A stretch of DNA of 64,000 bases, taken from Kalaharituber pfeilii (taxonomy: Eukaryota > Ascomycota > Pezizomycetes > Pezizales > Pezizaceae). The stretch is taken from assembly GCA_015179045.1 (NCBI GenBank), contig WHUZ01000002.1, positions 868,001 through 932,000 of the forward strand, written 5' to 3'. Both the position numbers and the translations under genes were made by a program. Numbering within the stretch: the stretch's first letter is position 1; each line of letters starts with the position of its first letter. Below are positions 11,376-25,639 of the stretch, in pieces. The notes under the pieces are model-generated. The model saw nothing but the letters and a program-made list of their open reading frames with translations, did not search any database and was not told the origin of the DNA.

Positions 11376-12647
11376 TCAATTTCCATACGGGCCGCCCATT
11401 GTCACAGCTTCATCGCTCCCTTCAATCCCTATAGCGGTGACAAGACCCTCACTAAGATAGCTGCCGATGGCAAATACATCAGCTACGATACTGATCATAT
11501 GGAATCCCTGCTTATTGAATTCTGCTGCTTGCTCGGGTCCCACTGTTCATTCACAATACCCCTTGTTAGTAATGGTGGGAACCAAATGCGGTTAAGGGCA
11601 ATGAGAGCGTTGGGAAGGAAAAACGGACCGCAAAAAATTCCTGACCTCTTCCCGGCCTTGTTTGCAGCATCAAGAATCCGTTGAATAGCTTCGGAAAGGA
11701 CCGGATGGATTCCAGAGGCGTTCACAGGATAACCTTTGATTCGAACATGATATTAGTTCAAAACAAGCTGTAAGCAATATCAAACATTCCAATCATCAAT
11801 CTTACCAATTGAGTTCCCCAAGTCGAATGGACCAACAAACAGTACATCTACCCCTGCTACAGATGCAATTTCGTCGACGTTTTCTAATGCTTCTTTCGTC
11901 TCTATTTGTACAATTGTCAAAATGTTGTCGTTTGCTTGTTCCAGGTATTCTAATGAAGTCATTCTTCCTGTGCCCCAGGCTCCCATGGGGCTGTTGCTCA
12001 GGGCAATCAATCACTGATCAGTCGAAGGATAAAAGGCATTGTATCCGTGTCTGGACTGGCCGTATCTGTGCCCAAGAAGGAACTTACAAAGGACTCCCGA
12101 ACCCTCGAACACCTTCAGGCGGGAACTTTGCAAACTCAACGACTCTCTTAGCTTCAACTGCAGTTTTGATTAATGGTACCATGATTCCATGAGCACCGGC
12201 GTCGAGGGCGCCTATTTCCATACGGTTATTCCCCTTGTATCAGTATCTTCTCAAAGTGACTTGAGGGACTTGGAAATATCACGCCTAGCGCGTGAATATA
12301 CATAGACACTCATGGTCTATGCTCCTCAGCTTGAGAAACGGAGTGCATCAAAGGACAATTTCTCACGAAGATCGATGTAAACCAGTATACGCACGTTTTA
12401 CCATCCATCCCTCAGCTGCTGCAATCCTTACAATTGGGCTTGCTGTGCCCATGCTTGCTACAGCGGCGACAGCTTCATGCATGGCCCCATCGTCAATATT
12501 CCCATGCTCAGTATCGACAAGTACCCAATCGTATCCAGGACGGCACAGCGCACGGGACACATTGCGGCCTGGAAGCATTTGCCAGGCGCCAAAAGAAAGG
12601 CCACGGGGAGTGTGCAAGGCACGGAGAAGGTGATTTGAAGTTTGCAT
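11376..12647 (-). CDS. HpcH/HpaI family aldolase
   Basis: Five exons, 12647-12395, 12211-12088, 11996-11806, 11733-11629 and 11542-11376, give 279 residues. The HpcH/HpaI barrel is clear: GYDWVLVDTEHGNIDD (metal and catalytic strand with the conserved E-H-G), ALDAGAHGIMVPLIKTA, FPPEGVRGFGSPF, IVQIETKEALENVDEIA, then VDVLFVGPFDLGNSIG. These class II enzymes cleave 2-keto-3-deoxy sugar acids or 4-hydroxy-2-oxo acids to pyruvate and an aldehyde, using a divalent metal. Fungal members are usually named 4-hydroxy-2-oxovalerate or 2,4-dihydroxyhept-2-ene-1,7-dioate aldolase without assay. No pathway neighbours are present, so the substrate is unknown. No obvious peroxisomal or secretion signal is seen. 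Confidence 0.92.
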
Positions 12648-15132
12648 TTGGTGAACGAATGGGAAATTAAACTTGAAGGAGGCCGTATGTGCTCAGAACT
12701 GGATATATTCGTCTTTCCGAATGTTTTCAACCAGGGCCTGATCGCAGCAGACAAAAACAGCGCTGATTGTGATAGTTGGAATGCGGGCCAGAGCAATCAA
12801 CTGTGCTCGGGGACAGTCGTCTCAATCCAGGCTTGGGTCGCAGCCAAATATTAACTTGGATAGTGAATGAAGCAATGTCCCGAATGCCTTTATACCTTTA
12901 ACCCATTTTCTGTTTCTTAATGGACATTCAAAGTAGTAGCATGGCGCCCCACCAAAATTAGCGACATGCTATCGTATAACTAATGGCGGCAACAGGGTCC
13001 CCACACTAGAGTCAGAAGCTACATTGATTGTCCCGCGGGTCGAAAACAACCACTTCTGTCTAGGCGGCGCTAACCAGGGAGTTTCAGTTACCGGGAATGG
13101 CAATCGGGATATGAACAGCAACATGTAATTTAGAGAGCTCCCTCAATGAAAGGAACGGAGGGCCCTGTTCAAGTTCCTAGAGGTGGTAGCTATACCTTGT
13201 TCGAATAAAACAGAGGGCTGAAGGTAGGACAATTAAACGAACAATGTGCAGGCAAGCAAGCAAAGCTGGAAATGAGTGCATGTGGGTGTAGGGGAGAATG
13301 GAGCGCTTGACTATCTAGACACGGGAGAAGGTCAATATGAGAAGGCAGCTTGAATGGTTCGATTGACATATAGTCGTACGCGGGGGAGCTTGCCTTGGAA
13401 TCGTGCGTGCGCTTACACACCATTGGCTCTTGGAGACGAGGCTTCCACGAGTTGGAAAAGACGAACTAGGTGGGAGGCCAGCTCGGCTGCCACATTGGGT
13501 AATACGGCAGGTATGGGATAAGCGCACACACACCAGTGGGCGAGGGGGATGTCGGAGGGCGCACTGCAAATGTGGGGGCTTCATGGCAGCCGGGCAATCA
13601 TTCGTCATGATATGTTTGGACAGCATTTCTGTGGCCCCGAGGTCATGGAATCTTGGGGCCGAATGCGGCTACGTTGATCCCTTTAGTATTGCAGAATAGA
13701 TGATGAAGTCTCTTGATCAAGTCTTATATTGACATATGTATTCGTGCGCCAGATCGGGTAAACATCAATGAGATGTATGGTGAGTACTAACATATTGCCT
13801 GTAATAGGCCGAAGAGCATTTGTATCCTATCCTTTTCCCCTTGATTTTTGAGAATTTGGGTTTTGACAACGGCTTCGAAGCTTCAAGGTACAGTAAGTAG
13901 CCCAATGACCCCCACGCCCTGCATGGCACTTCATGGTTCGCACATGCATCCACGCACGCGCGCATGCATATACGCTTGTGCAGCCGATGTCACTACAACT
14001 CTTCGCCGTGATCAGGTGATCCCTCAGAGACTCGTACACAATGTACAATTTCAGAATGTCTGAGAGGTTTGACTCGAGTAGGCTCGAGTTTCGAACTTTC
14101 TTGCAGCCTCTCCGTGCACCTCGCGCCCCACAATTCGCCCCAGTGCCTCTGCATCTCCTTCAGCAAGCCTTCAAACCATAACTACGGACTACCAAGCACA
14201 ATCCTTGGAGGGGCCACTCCTATACCCAGAACTGGTAAAGCCCGCTTCCCCCACACACACGCTTGCCCGAGTCAACATGACTTAGATGGTAATGCGTTGG
14301 GATATCATACCTGTCTCCCTTGAACCCACCTTCATCGCCGACTTCCTTCATTCCATTCATCTCCTCAATTGCCTATAGCTAATATGTTTTAGTAGTCCTG
14401 ATCATCTGTCTGGTTATGATCTAGCTAATTTCCCAAGAGGGCTAGGAATAATAGGGATTTCTTCGGCTATGGTATGATATTGAATATAAAGTAGCGAGTA
14501 AGCCTAGAGCGACCACACTGGCACTCGCAAGGCCTGGATCGTTCAGAGCAAGCTGCAGTCAATATGCATATAGGACGGATTACGTCAAGCACTTCATTTT
14601 TGTTCCGTTATCCTTATCATTCCTCGCTTGCAGCTTAAGGGCTCCCCGTGAGCCAAGCTCCCACCTACCAGAAAGATTTCGGACTGAAAACCACCCCTCC
14701 ATAACCTGCTTTAGTCCCCGCCTATCCGTTAATGATATGTCCACACTTGCATGAGTGTCAAGATCATAGCAATAAACTTTGCAGATATTTAACTGTGGCG
14801 GCGAAGAATTCATCGAAGGCTGGGTAGTTGGAGTTGAAGGGCGTTAATTGGGGTTAATCTGACGGGACTTAGCTTAAATGGAATTGGTTTGCAGAATAGT
14901 CAGAGAGTCTCGCATGATGCAGGACTTGACTGTTCTGCTGTGAGCGCGTGTACGACAATACGAAACGTCCAGGGGTTGTTTTTCCGTCCGCTAGGGCCTA
15001 GCCTCTGTCGCCAACCCTCACCAGAACTTCATCAACAGATCAATTTACATGTATTTCATTGCATGGTGCGTAAGTACTCCAGTTTACACTCCAGGAATGG
15101 CGCACAATAATGATTTTCTGTATCATAGTCTT
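12648..15132. other. Gene-poor region
   Basis: No protein family is recognised on either strand. Many short frames (70-100 codons) are present with no shared motif and no plausible splice chain. Around 14275-14325 the plus strand has a tRNA D-arm-like sequence (CTTAGATGGTAATGCGTTGGG) without a matching B-box, perhaps a short interspersed element relic. Composition alternates between GC-rich and AT-rich blocks, as in old repeat-derived DNA. Confidence 0.4.
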
Positions 15133-15133
15133 A

Positions 15134-15960
15134 CCAAAAGTCTTGGTACTAGCTAGTAAAATATGTATTCGGACATAGCGTATGTTGTGCATTACTACCC
15201 CTGTCCGAATACATATTTTACTGGCTAGCTAGTAACTAACTCCATTTTTCTTGGCACCTCGAAATGCTTTTAACGAAGCCTTTAACCTTCATATCTCCAC
15301 CACCCGTCACTCAATCGTGCAGCTTTGTCGAAAGTATCATAAAAATCGCAGAAATACTTAGAATAGCTGTAGCTGGGTTATTGTTAAAAGGGCTAAATAA
15401 TAGTATTTTCTCATATATGCTAGGCTGCATAATAACTTAGCTCTCTGTGAGAAGATTTTTTTTGTACTAGATAACTTCTTCTATAAAAATACATAGTGAC
15501 TTAATATTTTTAATGATTGTTCCATGGTGTTATGATGTTATAGAACATTTCAAATCTATAGATACTGGTTTTAAGTCTCAAATTAGCAATTTTGTACGGG
15601 AAATTGGTAGTCTTGGCAATGCTTATAGTTTGCAATTTTCTTGACAACAATCCTTCTACTATTCTATAACCAGAATTATAAAGTTTGAAGTATGTTCTAT
15701 TATTTAAAAAAACTATCACTAGGAATATAATTCTAGTAATGGAAATATATAGTCTTCCAACATATAGTAGTATTTGAATATAATATGCTAGTTACTAGAA
15801 CTTTTTCCAGAGACTATACTCAACTCTTTTGCACTTATACTATATTTCTGTATCAGAACTCTTGCCATACTCTATACTATCTCCAGTCCAAGTAGCAGGC
15901 TAATCTCATTAAGATAATGCAATTTTTGTAAATACGGATCGCGTTACCAAGACTTTTGGG
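15134..15960. mobile_element. MITE-like non-autonomous DNA transposon
   Basis: The two ends are inverted copies: CCAAAAGTCTTGGTA at 15134-15148 and its reverse complement at 15945-15959. TA dinucleotides lie just outside (15132-15133 and 15961-15962, with one extra G on the right), which fits Tc1/mariner/pogo-type TA target duplication. Inside the left end is a long imperfect hairpin: the arm at 15148-15175 pairs with 15203-15234, one arm carrying a 4-nt insertion. The 0.8 kb interior is AT-rich and has no transposase. The superfamily is inferred only from the TIRs and TA flanks. Confidence 0.62.
15148..15234. repeat. Subterminal imperfect hairpin
   Basis: The left arm at 15148-15175 and right arm at 15203-15234 are inverted copies over about 28 bases. 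The right arm has an extra CTAG-type tetranucleotide. The loop is about 27 bases. It sits immediately inside the left terminal repeat of the MITE-like element. Confidence 0.75.
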
Positions 15961-15962
15961 TA

Positions 15963-18900
15963 GGGACTGCACTCGTACGGGATTTCTCCGTATGTGCTGC
16001 CAAAGCCCTTGGCATTGCTTCGTAAGTTCTGACTAACGGAACACCTCAGAGGCATGCATTCTTCTGTAGTTGCTCCATAGGAGGGTGGCCACTTCTATGT
16101 ACCCAGCTGACTGCCATCACCGCTACCCTGCACAACACTGGCCTCACATTCCCTCATAGCATCATACCTGTAGTCTTGGTGCTTTGCAACTGTACATATC
16201 TCAAGCTACCTGTCCCTGCCGTAGGCTCGTAGCCTGTATGCGAGGTTACATGATAAAAAAAACAAAAAAACAATGCTGCTTACCCTTGTACCTGCACAAG
16301 ACATACAGCAGTCATACTAGTGTAAGTATTGCCTATGGTTGCAATTGCCTGCTGTATTCTAATAGCATGGGCGTCATGAATTTCATGAAGCCAATAAAGC
16401 TACAGAATACTACAGGAAGCCGCAGGAAGTTGTAAGGGGTGAAATTACCTTAGCTCATGGTCTGCTGCTTGCCTGAGCTGTCTGACAATACCTGTTGCCA
16501 CCGCAAATTCGGATATAGCTGTATGCCGCCCTCACCTAAAGTGTGTTGCCATGTCTGATGCTTGCTTGTCGGTTCTTACTATTGATCTCATCAGTTTAAC
16601 CATGCTGCTGCTTTCGTTGCTTGAGAAAGTTGCTATTTTCATTAGCAGACTAATGTAGAATATATCAATTTTTACCATTGTTACTATTGCAGATCTGCAA
16701 AGCCAGAATTATCGTTGTTCTGTTTGAATGATCTCTTGTAAAATTTAAAGCCCCTGATAAAGCTGATAGTACTAATATTTGCATGCATTTTTCATCTACA
16801 AAAGCTACATATATCAGTGATAAACTACCAATGAAGTTGGGGTATTAATAATCCATTTATGTGGGGATCCTACACTTTGAAAAGTTAGGGTACCTTTTTT
16901 TAGCGGGATTAGGGTCTTGGGATGAGACTAAGGTGTGGTCGAATGTCGTGGTAACGAACGGGGTGCTGAGGGAATACAATTTCACACAGAGGTGGGAGAC
17001 TTGTATGACAATGGTATATTGTTAGTCTCGTAACCAGACGCTGACTAACGCTGACTAGTGTATTGTCAATGATCAAGCAAATGGTGCTTTCTCCTCCTCC
17101 TCCAATAGCCCTTACCCTGAACAAACATCGATACTCCCATGTGTTTCTAGTGTCTGCGCCAGCACATTCGTGACCGCACAAAGGCAGACGCTTGAACTCT
17201 TTCTTGAGCCCCAAATTCTCTGGTTCAATGAGGGACTAGGATTCAAGTTTATTTTTTTTGATGGGTCTATTTTCGTAAAAAGACGTTAGATGCTCTCCCA
17301 GAAACGTTATCATAAACATGATGATAGTTCAAGTTAACTGGCTTGTTCGGACTTCAGCTTCACATAGTCTCGTATATCAGTCCCCCTACTGGTTTACCTT
17401 CACATAACCCATTCCTGGTGTTTGAATGTAAATGGCCGTGACTTGGCATTGCATTACTGCAAAAGTCAAAAAGTACAACATGCTTCTCCTATCATTGAAT
17501 TGGCACTCGGACGTCTATACGATGTCGCATATTGCGGAAAGTACGCTAGTAGTACTGGTATAAATATTTGGCTCGCTGAAGGGAAGTGAGGAGATATGGG
17601 TATGAATTGATTTCTGGAACTAGAAACGATGGATATCGAAGGATAGTCTCGGCAACATAAAAGGCAGAATACTTGGTAAAATTTGGTAAGAGGCAAGGAG
17701 TCTTTGATGACCAACAAAATGTGGTAATCAGTTTAGCCATAGAGCTTCTCATGAAGGATAACCCTGAAATTGGAAGTTAGGTGACATCGGCCTTTGACAG
17801 ACTCAGCCTAAAGCCTTTCGACTTAGTTTATAGTCAACATCCACGCTCGTCGAAGGCCATACTGCGCTTAACCAATGCCGCAAGCTTTGATACAGACATC
17901 CAAAAATCTTGTTTAGACACATGTAGCCTTTGTTTACGGTTCCTACATCTGAACTGGGTGAAATATTCGTCCACCAGGCGATTGATTTACTCCCACTCGA
18001 ATAACCCTTTTGCTAGAAGCGTGCCATTCAGCTGCGATGCATACCTCATCTACGCAGAGTTGCAAGCCTATAATCTACCAAAACTCAGTCGTTTGTCAAG
18101 GTGCCGACGTTACCCTCAACGTGTTTATAACCGCCGGGTCTGTATCATACTTCTTCACACTAGTCTGGTGGCGGACGATTTGCAGGCACTGCGGAAACAA
18201 ACTACTCGAGTACACCTAATCATATCATATCGCAATAACCCTAGATCCGAAGCTCTTATTTGATGCGGGTACTACCTTTGAAGATGTGATAGCATGTGCA
18301 TTACTTCAGATCCCTCAGCCCAACCAATCTCCTACGGGATGATGTGAAAACTTCTGCAGCCTCTGTAACGCTCATATCATTAGTATACACCTTCAACTGT
18401 TTGATCCAAAGTCCCTTTGACTGAACCATACCGGTCATTGTATGAGGGCGACATTTATCTGACCAATATGCTAAACCGCCCGACTGCCATACAATGTACA
18501 CGATTCCATGATTCCTATATCCAACACATCTCACCACCACTGGAGAAGTAGTCCCTGGGTTTAGCGAGCATGAAACCAGTTTCCTAACCGAAAATTTTTT
18601 TAGCAAGGCAAACCCGGTATAAAGCGCGCGATCTCAAAATTTGGGTGCTTCTCCCAATTGATGGACCTTCACCGTGACGCTTATAATAAGACCATTTTAC
18701 CAAATGCCATATCTAACTGACTACATATGAACAACCCTTACTCATTAGTACAACCAGCACGTACCAGGTTCGTTAATTGCTGTCAGAACTTCATACTTAG
18801 GGAATCTTGTATGGCGTCACATTCATGCTGCTTGTGTCACGTGGAAAGGACTCGGACGGAGCCGATGCGGAACAACCCCAGACAATCTCTAAAATGGGGG

Positions 18901-19392
18901 CTTTCACTTTCTGGTACCATTGTCTCATATTACGAATTGACCCTGGTCACGAGACATGAATTGACCTCTGATTATTGGCTTCTTAGAATATTTGGTTGTC
19001 ACGCACAGGTAACACCATGTCGCTGTTTAACAAGTAGTTAATGCTCGAGTTCGTTGAAACAAATGGTAGCTTAGTTCTGCTAGAATTACAACTGGCCCGA
19101 TTTCTACGAAGGATGTTTATATAAAGCAATCATGCATGTCAAATGTGTATACATCACGGTATCTGATAAAAGAAAAGAAAAACAGATTTCCAACGCATTA
19201 CATACGACAGGCTTCACGAAGACAATCAGAATATCATCACAGCATACTTATATGGAAGCAACAGCTTACATCTCAATATGTAGCTCGATGAGGGCATTAA
19301 AACAACACTAGAGAAATGAAATTTCCCCCATCAGAACAACGCCAGAACATAATGGCATGAATATGTAAAAGTGAGGAGCTCGGTAATATAGC
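15963..19392. other. Gene-poor, partly AT-rich region
   Basis: No family is recognised. A 160-codon plus-strand frame (17781-18263) and an overlapping 69-codon frame (18010-18219, ending in a Cys-x-x-Cys string, RTICRHCGNKLL) are the longest open stretches. They do not splice into anything I know and no homology can be claimed. Bases 18301-18606 on the minus strand are a further unassigned frame. The last 300 bases are the downstream flank of the NDR kinase gene. Confidence 0.4.
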
Positions 19393-21275
<1,883 letters not shown>

Positions 21276-22985
21276 TACAAACTGGCCTCGAGGTGATCCA
21301 AGATAGAGGCAGCAACGGTTTCGAGGAGAGCACTGAGGTCAATGGTAATACTTATGCGAGCTGCGGAGCAAGCTAAGGGTTTGATTAAGTGAGGTGAGAC
21401 CGGCCTAAACTGATTCTCGTGAGTAGCTAATACGCAGATATTGTATTTGAGCTTGACTAACGAGCTGTGTAGGGGGGGCGGGGGAGTGGGGGGGAGTGGG
21501 TTGTCGGAGGATCTTTTTTTTGGAAAGGGGAATGGGGGGTATGCATAGGGATGAGAATTGGCTACTTACTTTTTGTAAGGATCGAAGCTGGAGCGAGGGA
21601 GGGGGCAGCGGCGAGGGGGCAGCTGCAGGGGTACCGCCAGTAGCCTGGCCTTTGGGGGCTCGGAATGCGTACGAGTGCTCCGTATCATACGGACTGCTTA
21701 TGCGTGCGCTGTGCTGAGGATGTGAGTGGGCGAGGTGCACAAGCATATCGCAGCCCCTGGGCGCCCCAGCGAGCAGCTCAGTGGCAGGCACATATGATAC
21801 AAGTATTCGAGTACTAGTACCGTGAGTTCTCCACAATCTGATGCTGGCCAGCTGGTCTGGTTGCATAAGCCTCCCGTAGTTACGCAAAGAAGCCCGGCAT
21901 CCATGTCCCTCCGTCTCAGCAGCACTGCAGTCGCTGGTATCATCCATCTGCCGCAGAAATATATCACGACAAGTATATAAGTGTAACAAGCAGCACGCAA
22001 ATAGGCAGGAACTCTGGTACGACTACACCGCTGCTTTAATAAATACTGCGTGCCCCAGACTGAGCTTGAGTAGGTATCACGCACCAGCGAGCAGAAAATG
22101 AATATCGAGCAAGGCTCAACATGCTCACTCTGGGCTAGTGTTCCATGCTCATATGCTTGCAACACTCCTTCCAGAATACCCCATTGCAGTCGAATCCAGT
22201 GTGATGAGAGCAGCGCAGCCTCATCCAGGGTTCATCCGGTGCTCTGTATGCAGGCACTTGTGCAGCTTTAGAAGATTCCCTACGCCTCCAGGTACCATGT
22301 GCTATGCCTACGCATACTCGAGGCTGATTAGAGAACTGACATCGTTCTTGGCGTTGTTTGTTCAGAGGGCCCCTTGTTTCAACGTTTGTTCCCAATCACA
22401 CAGGCGCCAGAGTGCTGCTAAGCTATTGGGCTTTGTGATCACGAACGATTCAAATTGCGTACTTCGTACTGGTACCAGTGCCATACTGGCAGTGTGGCTT
22501 GGCTGGTGCTGAGGTGGTCTATCCTGTTGAATATGCAGGAGAATGCGTGTATGCATTGTATCGAGTTTGACTGCTTGAGATCCGAACAGTTTTGAACCCC
22601 AACACCCTGGCTACGAGACTACCTCAACCCGGCAGAACTGAACATTCGCTTTGCCGCATTAATCTTTGCCGCATTAATATTTACGTTCAACTGACATTCC
22701 TTGACGAACCTCCGACCCTCAATCTCAGATTTCATATTACACCTCTCAAAAAATGTCAACAAGACAAGCAGCATATACCCTCAACTAGGTGTTTTTCACT
22801 GATTGGAATTCGGACCCATTCCCAAATTTCACCCGGCCCCAACCACCTGCATAACATATCCAACACTGCCTTTCCGATGCATGCCAGTAATGCGCGTCTA
22901 TCGGCTCTTGCACACGCGCTAATGGTGACCGTTCGTTCCGAGTTCTTCAACTCAACACATCAATAACGACGCCCTCAAGCTCACA
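21276..22985. other. Upstream region of kinase gene; no gene recognised
   Basis: Poly-G/C-rich tracts occur at 21470-21540 and 21590-21640 (plus strand), in the likely 5' leader or promoter of the minus-strand kinase gene. Bases 21698-22560 have open frames on both strands without motifs. A 15-bp direct tandem repeat (CTTTGCCGCATTAAT twice) lies at 22649-22678. Confidence 0.4.
22649..22678. repeat. 15-bp tandem duplication
   Basis: CTTTGCCGCATTAAT occurs twice head to tail at 22649-22663 and 22664-22678 in a gene-free region. Confidence 0.9.
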
Positions 22986-23580
22986 ACTCCAGAATGAGAC
23001 AAATCCAGAGATGGGGTATTGAAGGCGCCAAGAGCTCCGACAAAGTCATATTACCTCCCCTGCTGAACCCTTCTCATTCACCGATGAAACCCACCGCCAT
23101 CAAAAGAGCTCTACGAGTATCTAAAGCAGAAGTTGAAGTAGGATCAGGTAAAGCAAAAAACAGTTGCTGGCGGAGCTGGAGGGGTGTGCAAAGTGGATAA
23201 AGGGGACGTGGGTTAAGGAGTTGTTATTGGAGAGGTGTCTAAAAATTGGCGCTGGGTAGGAGGGGTGAGTGTCTTCTAGGAGAATGAGGCTAATGGACAG
23301 CTGCTGCTGCAGGGACAGGTGTCAGGGATGCGAGTGGAGGCGGTGGTGGGAATGCGGAGATGAGGAATTTGAGTTCTGAGGAGGATGTGGATAAGGAGTT
23401 GGAGATGTAAAGAGAAAAGGGGTGCAAATGCGATGAGGGATGGGAGTATGGCAGTCTGTAGTGGAGGAGGATGAGGACACGGAAGCGGTTGAGCGAGAAG
23501 AGGGAGGAGAAGGAGACGTCGAAGCTGCGGAAGACGGGAAGGCAGATGTAGACGACGAAACTGCAACTGGGAAGGAATAA
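22986..23580 (+). pseudogene. Remnant of an unidentified protein-coding gene
   Basis: Several plus-strand segments look like coding sequence but sit in different frames with stops. Near 23100-23145 is PSKELYEYLKQKLK followed by a stop. After an A6 run at 23155-23160, another frame reads QLLAELEGCAKWIKGTWVKELLLERCLKIG up to about 23255, then a possible intron. Then comes GGGNAEMRNLSSEEDVDKELEM with a stop near 23410. A strongly acidic frame follows to a stop near 23580. I do not recognise the family. The helix-rich, charged sequence and the broken frames suggest a decayed gene; a set of unusual introns or sequence errors is the alternative. Confidence 0.35.
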
Positions 23581-24326
23581 TAAAGTAGAGCAGCTTACCT
23601 GCTTTGTATATTTGTTCTAGACAAACTTAAATTTAATATATGATATATTGGTTTCTTTCCTGTGACTTTATACTTTTCATCTTTGTTAATATTTCTTTTC
23701 CTACGTCACATTCCTACGTCTTCCAGGTGCAGAGTCAGGGGTATGGGGGACGGGGAGAACTGATACGGTATACTGCGCGCTGCTGCTTCGTTTCTTGCTG
23801 ATGTCGGACAGTAAAGGTTTGTGAATTTTTTTTTTTTTAAGTAGAGATACTTGCGGTTACTTGGATAGTCGGGAAATAGTGTGTATTACCTTCCTATAAT
23901 GGACATGAGATAATGTTATAGTGTACTTTTGCTTGCTTGGGGAGGGGGTCCAAAATGCTTTCGTTCCCACACTGAGATTTAATTATTAGCTACGCTTGGC
24001 TCTCGTCAAAGGCCATTGAGGAGTATTAACATAATAAGAAACAAGTACTTATGTAGACATTTTTCATACTTTGTAGTTCTGAGACGCCAAGATTTGCAAC
24101 TTTCTAGCGTTCACGGAACTAACTCACACTAACATTCGATGCTAGCACCAAGCGATGACGACGTGGACAACTGAGCGAAGCTTTCGCCCCGCTCCTACTC
24201 AGGGTAATGCCTTCTAAAACACCCCAGCACCTCAACCCAGTACCAAACCACCCATTCTCCCTCATCCTTCACTGGGCCTTCCGCCTTCTCCGCAGCACTG
24301 TCGACTCCTCACCATCCTCGCTCGCG
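23581..24326. other. AT-rich intergenic, FUN14 gene promoter side
   Basis: No coding sequence is seen. A T-run lies at 23827-23838. The region ends just before the preferred ATG of the FUN14-type gene at 24327; an in-frame ATG at 24207 would extend that protein by 40 residues. Confidence 0.45.
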
Positions 24327-25009
24327 ATGGCAGCCCTCCACCCCCCCCGCATCCTTTTCCCCTCCCTCACTCTCCTCGGGCTCGGGCTCGGGCTCACAAC
24401 CCCATACTCTCCCTTCCGCCCAACTCCCCACCAATGTCAACCTTCGACTACGGTTTTCTCCTCCCATAGTCATCACCCCGCCTTCTCCATCCTCAACCCC
24501 AGCACCTGGACTTCGCTGCTCCGCCCCGCCCCGCCCCCGCCCCCACCCCCGCCCCCACCAACCGCGTTAAAAACGACCTTCAACCCGTACCACTATCGCC
24601 AGATCAGCACCGGCTCGTTCTTAGGACTATTTACTGGCATAGCAGTCGCAAGGTTTAGTAAACCGTTGGGCATTGTCTTAGGACTATTGGTGTTCTTCGT
24701 CGAGGTAAGTTTGGACGAGAGCTGGGCTCAATGGAGTCGCCGCTGTATGACCTTTTGCTCACTGATTGCGTTTTCTCTTTCGCCATATCTCACTTTCGTA
24801 GTTCCTTGCCATGCGTGGCATTCACATAATTCCCTATGAACGCCTCGAGCGATGGTTGGGCGGCGTAGACTACAAGAGCGCGATTTTGGACAACATTGCT
24901 TTCAAGTGAGCACACCCTCAGCCCTTCTCTCAATAAATACATTAACGTTCAATGATTCAGGATTGCATTCGCTGCGGCATTCACTGTAGCTGCGGCAAGC
25001 TCTTGGTAA
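24327..25009 (+). CDS. FUN14-domain membrane protein, probably mitochondrial
   Basis: Exons 24327-24704, 24802-24905 and 24961-25009 give 176 residues; starting from the in-frame ATG at 24207 would give 216. The N-terminal 90 residues are Ser/Pro/Arg-rich like a mitochondrial presequence and end in a proline run (10 in a row, from a C-rich tract near 24530-24560). The FUN14 domain follows: QISTGSFLGLFTGIAVARFSKPLGIVLGLLVFFVE, two Gly-rich membrane segments, then YERLERWLGGVDYKSAILDNIAFK and a last hydrophobic helix ending SSW. FUN14 proteins sit in the mitochondrial outer membrane; FUNDC1 is a mitophagy receptor in animals, but fungal function is unclear and I see no LC3-interacting YxxL near the start. 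Convergent with the AMPK beta gene. Confidence 0.85.
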
Positions 25010-25639
25010 TGTAGTTTTTCAAGGGGGAGAGGAGGATGCAATATGTAATAGTACTGCGGTTGTATTGAACAAATTTATGATGGCAGGAGGATGTGAGCGA
25101 TATTGTATGATATTATATTTTGACCCATATCCCATCGAAAGGAGATATAACAACTAAATAAATACCATTTTATGGCAGAAGAATTGATGGGTTGCAATAA
25201 ACGGAATGCCTAATGGTGAGGTATCCATCCGTTCCACAACCAATGCCTACCTGCAAACGATATATATACGTTCATCTACATATTCATCAAACTACTCTTT
25301 TGTAGCCCGTTCATCTTCCCGAACGTTCCTGGCGTTCCTGTCCTGGCTTGGATTCGAGTCATCCGTAAACAACAAAACCGTAATGATATAAATTCAAGAA
25401 TATAAAGAAAGCTCCAAATAAGAACAAAGAAATTAGATAAAAGATAACGCCGAAATGCACCATAAGGGCTGGGGGAGCGTAAAAAAGAAAAGGCATATAA
25501 AAAGCCTCAATGGAATATGTTCATAGAAAGATTATAAGAGAGAGGTTAACGTAAAGGAATACCGGAGTCTCAGATGATTGTACCATCAATAAATAGTGAG
25601 AAAAATCATAAATGGTTGTCAAATGTCATTTCCACACCT
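25010..25639. other. Shared 3' region of convergent genes
   Basis: AT-rich 3' flank between the FUN14-type gene and the AMPK beta gene. It contains several AATAAA-like poly(A) candidates on both strands (for example near 25157 and 25195). No gene is seen; a 61-codon frame at 25206 is unremarkable. Confidence 0.5.

Noticed and set aside
21405..21989. 194-codon minus-strand frame upstream of the NDR kinase
   Set aside because: Biased composition from G-rich tracts, no motif; more likely 5' leader or promoter of the kinase gene.
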